Positions 17,778 to 26,724 of a DNA stretch of 64,000 nucleotides are shown one piece after another. The DNA is from Ardenticatenaceae bacterium (lineage in GTDB: Bacteria > Chloroflexota > Anaerolineae > Promineifilales > Promineifilaceae). Position numbers and translations under genes: made by a program. Under the pieces are notes generated by a model that was given only the letters and a program-made list of their open reading frames with translations, made no database searches and was not told where the DNA came from. The stretch is from contig JACKBS010000004.1 of NCBI GenBank assembly GCA_020634435.1, positions 124,001 through 188,000 on the forward strand, read 5' to 3'. Numbering within the stretch: position 1 is the stretch's first letter; each line of letters opens with the position of its first letter.

Positions 17778-17796
17778 AATGCATCAACCTGTATTT

Positions 17797-17931
17797 GCAT
17801 GCATGAGACCGATGACCACCAGGTGATCCTGGGCACCCGAAAGGTTTGCCTTAGCGCTGCTTCCTTCCGGACCTGACGCGGTTCGACAGCTTTCGCCGCC
17901 AGGGACCCAATGATCACCGGTCTCATGCATA
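17797..17931 (-). ncRNA. ffs: Signal recognition particle RNA (small bacterial type)
   Basis: Scaffold RNA of SRP; binds Ffh and targets membrane proteins to the translocon. On the minus strand the apical domain contains GTCAGGTCCGGAAGGAAGCA followed by GCGCTAAGG, the nearly invariant SRP helix 8 with its GGAA tetraloop. The ends ATGCATGAGACCG and CGGTCTCATGCAT pair as the closing stem, and GTGATCATTGGG pairs with CCCAGGATCACC inside it. The total length is ~134 nt with no Alu domain, so it is the short (4.5S-like) form. Confidence 0.95.
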
Positions 17932-17990
17932 CAAATTTTTAACGATACCATCGGGATCGTAACAAAACTATGGGGGATGGGCAAGTTGAC

Positions 17991-18048
17991 GGTAATCGGT
18001 AATCCGTGAACCCTAAACGGTAATCAGTTAGACCGATTACCGTTTACC
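17991..18048. repeat. GGTAATC-family iterated hairpin
   Basis: Left arm with tandem GGTAATC words (17991-18004), right arm GATTACCGTTTACC (~18035-18048), with further GGTAATC words between. It lies just downstream of the phosphoribosyltransferase gene (minus strand) and may terminate it. A smaller relative is at 14308-14340. Confidence 0.65.
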
Positions 18049-18065
18049 ATTTACTGACCACCGAT

Positions 18066-18568
18066 CTAATTCCAGATGCCCAAAACCTCAGGGCCGCGAT
18101 CCAGTTCCCACGGATAGATGATGTAGGCGTCGGTAACGGCCGCATAATAGGTGGGCGTGTAGCCAGGATACAGCGACGACGCGGGCTTGTAATGCAGCAC
18201 GCAGGTATCGGGGATACCGCCCGCCGCGTCAATGCGGTTGGCCACCGTCACGGAGTTGCGCCCCTTGGTCCAAACATCGTCTACCACCAGAATGCGCCGC
18301 CCGGCCAGCAAACTGTCGGCCGGAAACTGGATAAATTCTGGGATGGCAAACTTTTCCTGCCCAGGTGTTTGCAGGCCGGGGAAATCGGCCGGGAACCGGA
18401 CAGAAGCGGTCAGGATGTAGGTGATGTTGAGCGCCTCGGCGAGCATACCACCGGGCACAATCCCCCACGCGTGATGATGAGCATTGAATCGTAGCGCCCC
18501 TGAATTTGCGGCACCAGATAATCAATTAGTTTGTCTACGTCGGACCACGTAAGAACCTCGCGACGCAT
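18066..18568 (-). CDS. Phosphoribosyltransferase (purine/xanthine type), frameshifted
   Basis: Transfers ribose-5-phosphate from PRPP to a base, or acts as a PRTase-fold regulator. The PRPP-binding loop ILVVDDVWTKGRNSV is clear (residues ~95-109). The start at 18568 (MRREVLTWSDVDKLIDYLVP) has AAGGAG upstream. The frame breaks at 18472-18476, where the + strand has five C; a sixth would join MLIITRGG to IVPGGMLAEALNITY, the expected hood and first loop of the family. Full length would be ~167 residues, matching Gpt-like enzymes. A one-base sequencing error is the simplest explanation. Which base it uses is unclear. Confidence 0.8.
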
Positions 18569-18760
18569 TTGCGACTCCTTAAAAAATTGGGATCAGGCAG
18601 AACGGCTCTTCCCGTCCGGCTGCCCGTGATCCGCAATCCTACACGTTAGCCAGCGGCATGTCAACTGAATGAGTATTTTCACCCAAAAGGTGATGAATTT
18701 TACAGAACGAGTGTGGCTTGTTGGGCGGCAAGGGAACGGCCGTTCCTCTACAATAACCCT

Positions 18761-18945
18761 ATCTTAGAGATTGGTTGAACACCCACAAAAACAGCCTGCG
18801 GTTGTACCGCTGCCTGGACGGAAAGCGGTCAAAAGGCGAACTCGGTACACCCGGCTAAAGTTTCAAATTTTCAACTCGTCTCCACCACAACTTAGCAATT
18901 TTGCCTGAAAACGACCCGACTGTTCCGGGTCGTTTTCGGTTTATT
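18761..18945 (+). ncRNA. Candidate structured small RNA, 6S-like
   Basis: The 445-bp gap between the phosphoribosyltransferase and glyA-gcvT genes has no coding frame but a nested set of pairings on the plus strand. A 13-bp closing stem (18767-18779 with 18870-18882) pairs at 12 of 13 positions, including two G-U pairs that would be A-C on the other strand. Inside it is a symmetric 13/13-nt open bubble, then AGCC/GGCT (18793-18796, 18853-18856), TGTACCG/CGGTACA (18803-18809, 18843-18849), GCCT/AGGC (18812-18815, 18834-18837) and GAC/GTC. A TACAAT -10 box is at 18749-18754 and a terminator follows at 18907-18945. Long stem plus central bubble is the layout of 6S RNA, but no sequence match is claimed. 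Confidence 0.45.
18907..18945 (+). terminator. Rho-independent terminator of the candidate small RNA
   Basis: Perfect 12-bp stem GAAAACGACCCG with a 7-base loop, then GGTTTATTTTAATT on the plus strand. The minus-strand tail is not T-rich, so it should act for plus-strand transcription. No plus-strand protein gene lies upstream, which supports the small RNA. Confidence 0.75.
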
Positions 18946-18948
18946 TTA

Positions 18949-19003
18949 ATTCCCCGGAAACGCACTAGACGGACGAGCCGCCTTCATGCAGTTTCCGGGG
19001 AAT
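18949..19003. terminator. Long hairpin after glyA-gcvT (TTCCCCGGAAAC family)
   Basis: Perfect 13-bp inverted repeat ATTCCCCGGAAAC around a 29-base centre, 10 bp beyond the glyA-gcvT stop. It is probably that gene's minus-strand terminator. A similar hairpin with one wobble lies at 39758-39818, also just behind a minus-strand gene. Confidence 0.6.
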
Positions 19004-19013
19004 TGCTGATGAT

Positions 19014-22000
19014 TTACTTCTTCCGCGAAGGGAAGCGGCTGAGCACCGTAGCGCCATCGGGGATGGGCAGTTTGGCACCCAATCCAACATTATCTGGTAC
19101 ACGGATGGGGCGCTGCCCGCCGCCAAGCTGGTAGATGGCAACGGCCGTTCCTTCCGCACTCATCTCTACTGGCACCACCGCCTGGCCCAGCAAATACCCC
19201 TCGCTGTCGATAGCGCAGCTGGTGACCGTGCCAACTACCTTGCCCCGCTTGTCTAGCACCGGATCACCACCATCGGGACGGCGCACACCTTTCTCGTTCA
19301 TGCGGAAGCGCACCACCACCCGGTCGCGCTTCTCTTCGCGAGCGATAAAGGCGGCCCGGCCCACAAAGAACGGTTTCCACAGCTTGGCGTAGCTGCCAAA
19401 TCCCGCATCGCCAGGATTCAGGCCCATCGATCCGGCCAGTTCGTGGCCGTAGAGCGGCAACCCTGCCTCGGTGCGGGTGCTGTCGCGGGCAGCTAGGCCA
19501 CACGGTTTGAGGCCCATCGACTCGCCTACTTCTAACAGCGCCGCCCACAAATCGGGAGCCTTGTCGGGATGAACAAACAGTTCGTAAGCCACGCGCTCGC
19601 CGGTGTAACCGGTGCGGGAGACGATTAGATCAAAGCCGCCCACGTTGCCTTGGGTAAGGCCAGCCCAGGGCAGCCCTTTGATCTTGCGCGCCAGGGCTGG
19701 GTCGTCGCACAACGAGAGCAGGATGTCGGTGGCGCGGGGGCCTTGCAGCGGCATGTCCACACGGCATTCGGCCCCGTACTGCGGGTCACGCAGGTCGCGC
19801 AGCTGGATGGGATGCTGAATTTTGGCATACGGCCGTTCCGCATCAATCATCACCTCGCCCTTGTTCACCGCATTCAGCCACGCCCAATCCTTGTCGTTGT
19901 TGGAGGCATTCACCACCAGCATAAACTTGTTTGTGCCCAGCCGGTAAACCAGCAGGTCGTCGATGACCGAACCATCGGGCAGCATCAGGTACGTGTAGTG
20001 GGATTGGCCTATGTTGAGCGCGGAAACATCGTTCACCAGCACCGTGTTGAGGAATTCCACCACATGCTCGCCCTGGGCGTCAAACACGCCCATGTGGGTG
20101 GCGTCGAACAGGCCAGCCGCTTCGCGTACGGCCATGTGCTCTTCCACCACGGATGTTTCGTAGCGCACGGGCATCTCATAGCCGCCAAAGGGCACGATGC
20201 GCCCGCCGAGGGCGACGTGGGCGTCGTACAGAGTGGTGCGCTTCATGGGTGCGTCGGCCGGTTCTGTCCAGCTAAAGGCGGGCAGCGGCTCGCCACCGTT
20301 CACCTGCTCGTGGCCAATGAAATACGGTTTGCTGGCAACGACGCCATTTCCCTCCGGTTCTGGCAATTCTACTTCGGGCTGGATAGCTTTCACCACCACT
20401 GCGCCAGGCAGCTTGGCGTACAAATCGCCAAAATCCACGTAGCCATCGGACAAATCAGCCAGCCAGGTAACGGCTTTTTGCGCCGTGGCGGCATCAGCAA
20501 AGCGCAGATGGTACCGGTTGGCAGTCAATCGTTTTAACGTCGCCGGGGCCTGGGCATTCATGCCCATGACCGCATTCATGCCCATGACGGTTGGTTGCGT
20601 GTCGCCATCACCCAGCGCCAGCACATCGCTGGACAGGGCGTAGTTGAGGAAGTTGGTGGCTTCGTCGCCGCGGACTTGGATGGTGTGGGAAACGGCCGTT
20701 GGCACAGTCACCTTGCGCAGCAAGCGCACAATTTCGCGAGCACGCTGCAAGGCGGCAAAATCAACCTTGGCGCGCAGCTGCTCCTTGCCGCCCAACGCAG
20801 TGTAGATAAACGGTTTGCAGCCGTTCAGTGTGGTGGCAATGGCTTCGGCCAGCAAATCAACCTCGGCATCGCCAAAGCCGAGCTGGCTGATCCACACCGT
20901 GCCCAGGCGCAGGCCGGTGGGATTCAGCGCCCCCACATCGCCGGGGATGGTGTTGCGGTTGAGCACAATGCCCACCACATCCAAAATGCGCGCGGCCATG
21001 TCGCCGGAAAGATGGACGCCGTTGTGCGACACGCTTTTGGTGTCTACCAGCAGCAGATGATTGTCCGAGCCGCCGCTAATGGTGCGTAGGCCGTGTTCGG
21101 CCAACTTGTTGGCCAGACGGCGGGCATTTTCCACAATGCGCTGCTGCAAGGCGCGGAATTTGTCGGTGTTGGCCAGCTTCAGGGCAATGGCTAAGGCCGC
21201 CATTGTGTTCAGGTGCGGGCCACCCTGTTCGCCAGGGAAAACGGCCCGGTCAATCTTGCGGAACAGGTCGCGCCGATGGGTCAGAATCATGGCGCCGCGC
21301 GGGCCGCACAAGCTTTTGTGGGTGGTGGTCATGACCACATCGGCGATGCCAATGGGGCTGGGATGCACGCCCGCAGCGACCAGGCCGGAGATGTGCGAGA
21401 TGTCGGCCAGCAGGTAGGCGCCCACTTTGTCGGCAATGGCGCGGAAGCGCTGCCAGTCGATGATGCGCGGGTAAGCAGAGAAACCCGCCACGATGATTTG
21501 GGGCCGAGATTCCAGGGCGCGCCGCTCGATGTCGTCGTAGTCGAGCAGTTCGGTTTTTTCATCGACAAAGTAGGTGACGCCATTGTAATGCTTGCCGGAG
21601 CGGTTGATCTTGGTGCCGTGGGACAGATGCCCGCCATCGTTGAGGTTGAGCCCCAAAATAGTGTCACCTGGCTGGAGCAGGGCAGTGTAGACGGCACTGT
21701 TGGCCGGTGCCCCGCTGAGCGGCTGCACATTGACATAAAGTTGGTCGGCGGTGATGCCATTGGCGGCAAACAGTTCGGCGGCGCGGCGGCGGGTGAGCGC
21801 TTCTAGCATGTCGGCATATTCCACACCTTTGTAGTAGCGGGGGTCGGAATAGCGACGGTAGTGGGCCAGCTCCATATCCATGTCGAAGATTTCGTCTTCG
21901 CTCTGGCGGCGGGATTCTTCGCGGGGGTAGCCTTCGGCATAGATGTTGGCGAAATTGCTGCTCATCGCTTCGCGCACGGCTTCGGGTGAGGCGCTTTCTG

Positions 22001-22112
22001 AGGCGATGAGAATAATGGTGCTGTCCTGGCGCTTGTCTTCGCGCTGTAAAAGTTGAGAAAGGTCGGGGTCCAGTTCACTCAGTGAACCGTGAAAGATGAA
22101 GTCGTCTGACAT
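19014..22112 (-). CDS. Serine hydroxymethyltransferase-aminomethyltransferase (GlyA-GcvT) fusion
   Basis: One 1,032-residue protein joining two glycine-linked one-carbon enzymes. Residues ~1-480 are SHMT (serine + THF to glycine + methylene-THF): PLP lysine in TTTHKSLCGPRG near residue 262, and ASESASPEAV, HLSHG, NTIPGD. Residues ~480-620 form a linker domain, with a duplicated GMNAVMGMNA encoded by a short DNA repeat. Residues ~622-1032 are GcvT, the THF-binding T protein of the glycine cleavage system: TLYDAHVALGGRIVPFGGYEMPV, SRTGYTGE, and GLAARDSTRTEAGLPLYGHE. Fusion would couple the formation and cleavage of glycine and channel methylene-THF. GGAG precedes the ATG. No glycine riboswitch is visible in the 180 bp upstream. 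Confidence 0.93.
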   Translation of the reverse strand: MSDDFIFHGSLSELDPDLSQLLQREDKRQDSTIILIASESASPEAVREAMSSNFANIYAEGYPREESRRQSEDEIFDMDMELAHYRRYSDPRYYKGVEYADMLEALTRRRAAELFAANGITADQLYVNVQPLSGAPANSAVYTALLQPGDTILGLNLNDGGHLSHGTKINRSGKHYNGVTYFVDEKTELLDYDDIERRALESRPQIIVAGFSAYPRIIDWQRFRAIADKVGAYLLADISHISGLVAAGVHPSPIGIADVVMTTTHKSLCGPRGAMILTHRRDLFRKIDRAVFPGEQGGPHLNTMAALAIALKLANTDKFRALQQRIVENARRLANKLAEHGLRTISGGSDNHLLLVDTKSVSHNGVHLSGDMAARILDVVGIVLNRNTIPGDVGALNPTGLRLGTVWISQLGFGDAEVDLLAEAIATTLNGCKPFIYTALGGKEQLRAKVDFAALQRAREIVRLLRKVTVPTAVSHTIQVRGDEATNFLNYALSSDVLALGDGDTQPTVMGMNAVMGMNAQAPATLKRLTANRYHLRFADAATAQKAVTWLADLSDGYVDFGDLYAKLPGAVVVKAIQPEVELPEPEGNGVVASKPYFIGHEQVNGGEPLPAFSWTEPADAPMKRTTLYDAHVALGGRIVPFGGYEMPVRYETSVVEEHMAVREAAGLFDATHMGVFDAQGEHVVEFLNTVLVNDVSALNIGQSHYTYLMLPDGSVIDDLLVYRLGTNKFMLVVNASNNDKDWAWLNAVNKGEVMIDAERPYAKIQHPIQLRDLRDPQYGAECRVDMPLQGPRATDILLSLCDDPALARKIKGLPWAGLTQGNVGGFDLIVSRTGYTGERVAYELFVHPDKAPDLWAALLEVGESMGLKPCGLAARDSTRTEAGLPLYGHELAGSMGLNPGDAGFGSYAKLWKPFFVGRAAFIAREEKRDRVVVRFRMNEKGVRRPDGGDPVLDKRGKVVGTVTSCAIDSEGYLLGQAVVPVEMSAEGTAVAIYQLGGGQRPIRVPDNVGLGAKLPIPDGATVLSRFPSRKK

Positions 22113-22294
22113 GAAACACTCCTGTAAAGGGTCTGAAATGTGACGGTTAGGATTGGGAAATTGTGAAGGGTCGGTGGCGGATTCCGTTGGTGGGTGACTT
22201 TCTCATTGGCAAAGTCGCTGCGGAACGGCCGTACTTATCAATATCCCCTGATTTTAGCAGGATTTACAGGGTCTGCTACCCGATTTTCTAATCC

Positions 22295-23800
22295 TTAAGG
22301 CACACGCAAATAGCGGCGGATGCGCTGGATAAAGGCATCACGGCCGTTTTCCATTTCTTGCCGCCGTAAAGCGGAATCCTGCTGTAAGCTCTGGCTGATG
22401 CCTTCCTGGCGTCGCTCCAGGGCGGTGACAAATCGATCCAAAATGGTGGGGTCCTGGGTCAGCACATTGGCAAATGCTTCTTTGCCGATCACGATGACGT
22501 CGGTTTCTTCGTTGGCGCGGATGGAGGCGGAACGCGCCTCGCCAGTGAGCAGGCTCATCTCACCGAAAAAATCCCCTGTAGCCAGTTTGTTGGCATATAC
22601 GGAACGGCCGTCTGCCGAGCGCACATACACCGAAACCGATCCTTTGGTAATGATGAACAGCGAATCGCCGGATTCGCCTTGTTTGACAAGATGTTCGCCT
22701 GATGTGTAGGTGAAAACGGCCGTACGATTGGCCAGATGATGCAGCTGTGATTCACTCAGCACATCCAGCCAGTCCAGCGACTGCATTTGCGCAAATAGCT
22801 TAGCCTGCTGCGCTTCACGGCTGCGCTGGGCGGCATCCTCGGGCACGAGGGCAACGCGATAATCGCCCGTTGGGTCGGGGATGGCAATGCCAGCTCGGTG
22901 TAGGCCAAACCAGGCGCGCGTCAGCACCTTGTCGCGAGCAATCACCTTGTCGCTGTAATCATCCAGCCAGTAGCTCAGGCCATACGTCACGCAGCCATCC
23001 TGCATGGACACCACGTGCGAGCGCAACCGCGGATGCAGCTTCACATCATCCAGACCCAGAACCGCTTCAATGAGAATTCCCTTCACCAGGTTAGGCGAGA
23101 AGCTTTCGCTGAGCGTAAGATACACCGTTTGAATCTGGTTGTTGGTGGGGCGGGAATAGTTGATGATTTTGCTTTTGGCGACGGTGCTGTTAGTGAGCAT
23201 CACCCGATGATCTTCCCGCGTTCGCAGGGTTAATGTGCGCCAGTTTTGCCGCACGATGATGCCTTCAATGCCGTCAATTTCTACCCAATCATCAACCGCA
23301 AAAGGCGCTTCTACCTGCAAAGAAATGCCCGAAATCAAATTCCCCAGCGTATCTTGCAGCGCCAAACCGATGATCGCCGAGGCCACGGTGGAGGTGACGA
23401 GCAGAGTGGTGAGTTCCACGCCAAACACCAGGCGAATCATGGCCAGGATGACGATGATCAGGATGAACCATTCGGTGATGTCTAGCAGAAATGGGGGGAT
23501 TTTGACGCCGCGACGCTGCACCAATAGCTCCAGCAGCAGCCATTTGATCGCCCTTAAAATGGTGCTAAGTCCCAGCAAAAAGGCGACAGCCAGCCAGACG
23601 GTTCGCTGCGTGTCGGTTAGGGTAGGTAAATCGGGATTGTTCAGCCAGAAGTGCAGCCCCTGGCTAACCACCAGGGTGAGAAAAATAGAACCTAAAAGAT
23701 GAAAGGGAAGCTTTGTCTTGATCAGCCTTGAGAGGAAAACAACAACAGCAATTGTGGCCAGCGCTATCCAGACAACATTCAACATCCACGCAAAGGGCAT
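22295..23800 (-). CDS. MscS-family mechanosensitive channel with C-terminal cyclic-nucleotide-binding domain
   Basis: A 501-residue membrane protein. Four or five hydrophobic segments occupy residues ~5-150. The MscS core follows: VTSTVASAIIGLALQDTLGNLISGI (pore helix region), then the beta domain with PFAVDDWVEIDGIEGIIVRQNWRTL. Residues ~340-470 are a cNMP-binding fold: GEHLVKQGESGDSLFIITKGSV and the phosphate-binding cassette GDFFGEMSLLTGEARSASI. This is the bacterial cyclic-nucleotide-gated MscS-like (bCNG) architecture; such channels often have lost strong tension gating. The classical Arg/Thr of the cassette are present (GEARSAS), so nucleotide binding is plausible. Confidence 0.9.
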   Translation of the reverse strand: MPFAWMLNVVWIALATIAVVVFLSRLIKTKLPFHLLGSIFLTLVVSQGLHFWLNNPDLPTLTDTQRTVWLAVAFLLGLSTILRAIKWLLLELLVQRRGVKIPPFLLDITEWFILIIVILAMIRLVFGVELTTLLVTSTVASAIIGLALQDTLGNLISGISLQVEAPFAVDDWVEIDGIEGIIVRQNWRTLTLRTREDHRVMLTNSTVAKSKIINYSRPTNNQIQTVYLTLSESFSPNLVKGILIEAVLGLDDVKLHPRLRSHVVSMQDGCVTYGLSYWLDDYSDKVIARDKVLTRAWFGLHRAGIAIPDPTGDYRVALVPEDAAQRSREAQQAKLFAQMQSLDWLDVLSESQLHHLANRTAVFTYTSGEHLVKQGESGDSLFIITKGSVSVYVRSADGRSVYANKLATGDFFGEMSLLTGEARSASIRANEETDVIVIGKEAFANVLTQDPTILDRFVTALERRQEGISQSLQQDSALRRQEMENGRDAFIQRIRRYLRVP

Positions 23801-23882
23801 ACAATACGCTCCTACAACTTTTTCTACCGGTACGTCTGGTGTTTACGCCGCGTATTGTAGCCCAGATGTCTAACGTTGTGTC

Positions 23883-25202
23883 TTAATCGCCAGGAGAATG
23901 GGCAAAGGTGGGTAACGGCCGTTTGCTGCGGCTAAACAACTGCCATTCAAGTCCGGTCGCTAGCAGGTAGAAAATGGCCACCATGCCAAAAATCGGCACA
24001 AAGCCAAACTCGCCAAAGCGCACCTGAAGCCAGCCACTCACCTGCGGCATAATGAACCAGCCGAACTGGAACGATAGCGAATTCAAACTCATCGCCAACG
24101 CTTGTACATCGGTGGGCACGTGTTCCAGCACAAACGTCTGGTAGACGGGATTGCTCAGGTTCATCAATGCCAGGCGGAAAATGTAGGCCAGCCCAGCCAC
24201 AAAAAACCAGACGCTGGCTGCGGCCATGCCACCCGGCACGACCCACGCGCCAATCCCCAGCAGCAGCAAAAACGGCACCGAGAAGATTTGAGTGAGAATG
24301 ACCGTGTTGATTTTGCCGTATTTGTCGGCCAGGGGCGGGCCGAGAAACTGGGCGATGGCCATCGCCAGCCCGCCAATGGCAAACACCATCGAGATAGGCG
24401 GATCGGGCTTTTGGTACACATTGCGAAAGTAGATATTCATAAACGGCTGCATCAGCCCGGCACCGAGGCCAATGATGAGCTGGGGCAGCAGGAACTGACT
24501 AAGGCTCCAGCCGTAGCGGCGCAGCTGCACCCAGGGCAGCTCCACCCGCTTTTCGCGGTCCATCGGTGGCATGATGATGCGGGTGAGCGGGCCAATGGAC
24601 AAAATCGTCACGAGCATCATGCTGCCCAGGGCCAGCTGATAGGAGAGGGTGTCGGTGGGTGCCGCGTTGAAGTAATGGCCAAACCAGGTGGGCAGCCAGC
24701 CACCCAGCAGGTTGCCAAAAAAGCCGGAGACGGTCATCAGGCCAAAGTTGAAGCTAAACACCCACTGCCGCTCATTTTCTGAGGTGTTGGCCATGAGGAA
24801 GGGGGCCATCGCCACCTGCCGCATGCTCATGCTGACGCCCGCGACCATGTTGAACAGGATGAGCAGCGCCCGGAAAGGAAAAAGCACCAGGCCAATCATG
24901 GCCACGCTGCTGATGAGCGCGGTGTGGATCATGATCTTCTTTTGCGAGAAGCGCTCGGCTAGATACGCAGCGGGCAGGGCCATGAGAATAGAGGCAAAAG
25001 AGGAAGCGGTTTGCAGGGAGCCAACAAACGCCTCATTGTAGGCATCGCCCAGACTGAGGACGTAAAAGTTGAACAGAAAGCGGAAGACGCCAAAGGCCAG
25101 GCCGGTGAAGGCGCTGTAAATCAGGACCAGCCTGGCGTTGGGGCTAAATTGTTTGGTTTTTTCAATGTAGGTGGCCAGCCCACCTGTGGTTTTTTCGGAC
25201 AT
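23883..25202 (-). CDS. Major facilitator superfamily transporter
   Basis: A 439-residue inner-membrane protein with about 12 hydrophobic segments. The motif between TM2 and TM3 is ALPAAYLAERFSQKKIMI, close to the MFS motif A, with a symmetric PLADKYGKIN in the second half. Substrate cannot be inferred. I start at the ATG ending at 25202; a TTG one codon earlier is also in frame. A TTAGAT-N4-ATCTAA palindrome is 27 bp upstream in the promoter region, so it is likely controlled by a dimeric repressor. Confidence 0.88.
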   Translation of the reverse strand: MSEKTTGGLATYIEKTKQFSPNARLVLIYSAFTGLAFGVFRFLFNFYVLSLGDAYNEAFVGSLQTASSFASILMALPAAYLAERFSQKKIMIHTALISSVAMIGLVLFPFRALLILFNMVAGVSMSMRQVAMAPFLMANTSENERQWVFSFNFGLMTVSGFFGNLLGGWLPTWFGHYFNAAPTDTLSYQLALGSMMLVTILSIGPLTRIIMPPMDREKRVELPWVQLRRYGWSLSQFLLPQLIIGLGAGLMQPFMNIYFRNVYQKPDPPISMVFAIGGLAMAIAQFLGPPLADKYGKINTVILTQIFSVPFLLLLGIGAWVVPGGMAAASVWFFVAGLAYIFRLALMNLSNPVYQTFVLEHVPTDVQALAMSLNSLSFQFGWFIMPQVSGWLQVRFGEFGFVPIFGMVAIFYLLATGLEWQLFSRSKRPLPTFAHSPGD

Positions 25203-25229
25203 CAAGCACTCTCGACGGTCGTGGTTTTG

Positions 25230-25245
25230 TTAGATGATTATCTAA
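25230..25245. promoter_or_regulatory. Palindromic operator-like site, TTAGAT-N4-ATCTAA
   Basis: Perfect inverted repeat with a 4-base centre, in the AT-rich promoter region of the MFS gene. A closely similar perfect palindrome (AATTTAGATA/TATCTAAATT) is at 43623-43642 upstream of another membrane protein gene. Size and shape suit a PadR, MarR or similar dimeric winged-helix regulator. Confidence 0.5.
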
Positions 25246-25325
25246 TATTAAGTGTAGCACAAAATTTACGGCCGTCACCTGATCTTTGGTACATGTGGGG
25301 ATGACTTTTGTCGTGGTGGGAAATA

Positions 25326-25362
25326 AAAAGCCGACACGATCGTGAAAATCGTGTCGGCTTTT
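25326..25362 (-). terminator. Terminator of the sigma factor/DUF5667 operon
   Basis: Perfect 15-bp inverted repeat AAAAGCCGACACGAT with a 7-base loop, followed on the minus strand by TTTTTATTT. It is ~60 bp beyond the stop of the DUF5667 gene. Confidence 0.85.
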
Positions 25363-25421
25363 GTGGTTCTCTAGACCAAAGCGGAGGAGCCGCTCATTGG
25401 GTCACTAAAATTGCTGAGTTC

Positions 25422-26724
25422 TTAACCGCCACCGTGTCCATTGCCGTTGCCATTGTCCGGGTTTGGCTGGGGGCCATCACCGACGGGCACACAGTCATTT
25501 TCGCATACGCCGTCGCCATCGCCATTTTGGCCACTGTTTTCGTCGTCCTGACCATACTGATTTTCATCGCCAACGGGGGCGCAGTCGTTTACGCACTCGC
25601 CATCGCCATTTTGGCCGCTATTGTCTTCATCCTGGCCATACTGGTTGGCATCACCGACTGGCTCACAATCCTCGCTGTTGGGACAGTCGTTGTCATTTGG
25701 ACCGTTGGTGTTCGGGCCATTGGTGTTTGGACCGTTGGCATTGTTTTCATCCTGGCCAAACTGATTTTGGTCACCGGCGGGTTCACATTCTTCGTCCAGG
25801 CAAGTACCATCGCCAGGGCCGTTATGGCCGTTATCTTCCGTATCTGCATCCTGACCGTTTTGTTGACCGTTGCCCGCGGGTTCCCAATCGTCCCCTTGCG
25901 CCTGACGCCAGCGGAACATGGGGGTCTTCTAATCCGGCCTGGGCCTGCTCTTGAAACTGGTTCATGATTTGTTGCGCTTCACCCAGCATGGCTTGAACAG
26001 GTTCGCCAAGTTGGGCCATGCTCTGCTGCATGTTTTGCAGCATCGTTTGCATTTGGGCGAGCAAGCCAACCAGTTCAGGATCGCCCGTTTGGGCGGCCAG
26101 TTGGAGGGCCGTTTGCAGGTGGGTTTGCAGCTGAATAAGCTGCGCTTCGCCAATTGTTTCACCTGCGAGGGCGAGCCGGGTCATTTCTTCAAGCCGAATC
26201 TGGGCCAGTTCGGTTTGCAGGGTTGCTTGTTCGACGGGGTTGTCGGCCATGGCCATGCGGGTTTCTTCCAGCATCAATTTAACGGGGTAAAGTGGGGTGT
26301 CGGGAAGGCTGTCGTTGGCCATAGCTACGGTGCCGCCCCCCAGGCCGAAGAGGACCAGGGCGGTGGCGATTGCACGGGCAAAAATTGCGTTCATGGGTTT
26401 ATGCTCCTTTTGTGTGTTCCGGTTAAGAAGGGCTGTGCGCTTTTGCAACAGCCACCCTTTCAGACGCAGGAGCGGGCCGGGAGATACGGGTGCGGGCAGT
26501 AATTGCTCGATTTGGTCGAGGAAATTGGCGCGATCGGCCGTTTGCCAAGCGGGGTTGGGGGTGGGGGGAACGGCCGTTTGCCATTCACCCAACTTTTCGG
26601 CAGCGGTGAGCAAGGGAGCCAGGGTTTGAGCTTGATCGGGATAACGTTCGAGAACGGCCGTTACTGGTTCTGTTTTTACTGCTTCCAGTGCTTCATCCAA
26701 AATGTCGGTAAATTGTTTGGTCAT
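25422..26724 (-). CDS. DUF5667-domain membrane protein with Cys/Asn/Asp-rich repeat tail, frameshifted
   Basis: Likely the membrane partner (anti-sigma or sensor) of the adjacent ECF sigma factor. Residues ~1-75 are a soluble helical domain (FTDILDEALEAVKTEPV... LLPAP), then one membrane segment near residues 112-133 (AIFARAIATALVLFGLGGG), then DUF5667, recognised from DSLPDTPLYPVKLMLEETRM and the QATLQTELAQIRLEEM helix. The frame shifts at 25920-25924 (five G on the + strand; four would restore it), after which a ~150-residue tail repeats units of the type DCEPVGDxNQYGQDxxNSGQ with paired cysteines. The gene overlaps the sigma factor stop by 4 bases. The tail role is unknown; cell-surface binding or redox sensing is possible. 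Confidence 0.78.

Noticed and set aside
18861..18890. Sequence ending TCTCCACCA that resembles the 3' end of a tRNA or tmRNA
   Set aside because: No acceptor stem partner or T-loop pattern is present and no tmRNA tag-peptide frame or 5' consensus lies upstream. It is better explained as one arm of the candidate 6S-like RNA.
22113..22294. Glycine riboswitch upstream of the glyA-gcvT fusion
   Set aside because: I searched both strands for the conserved aptamer core and saw no match.
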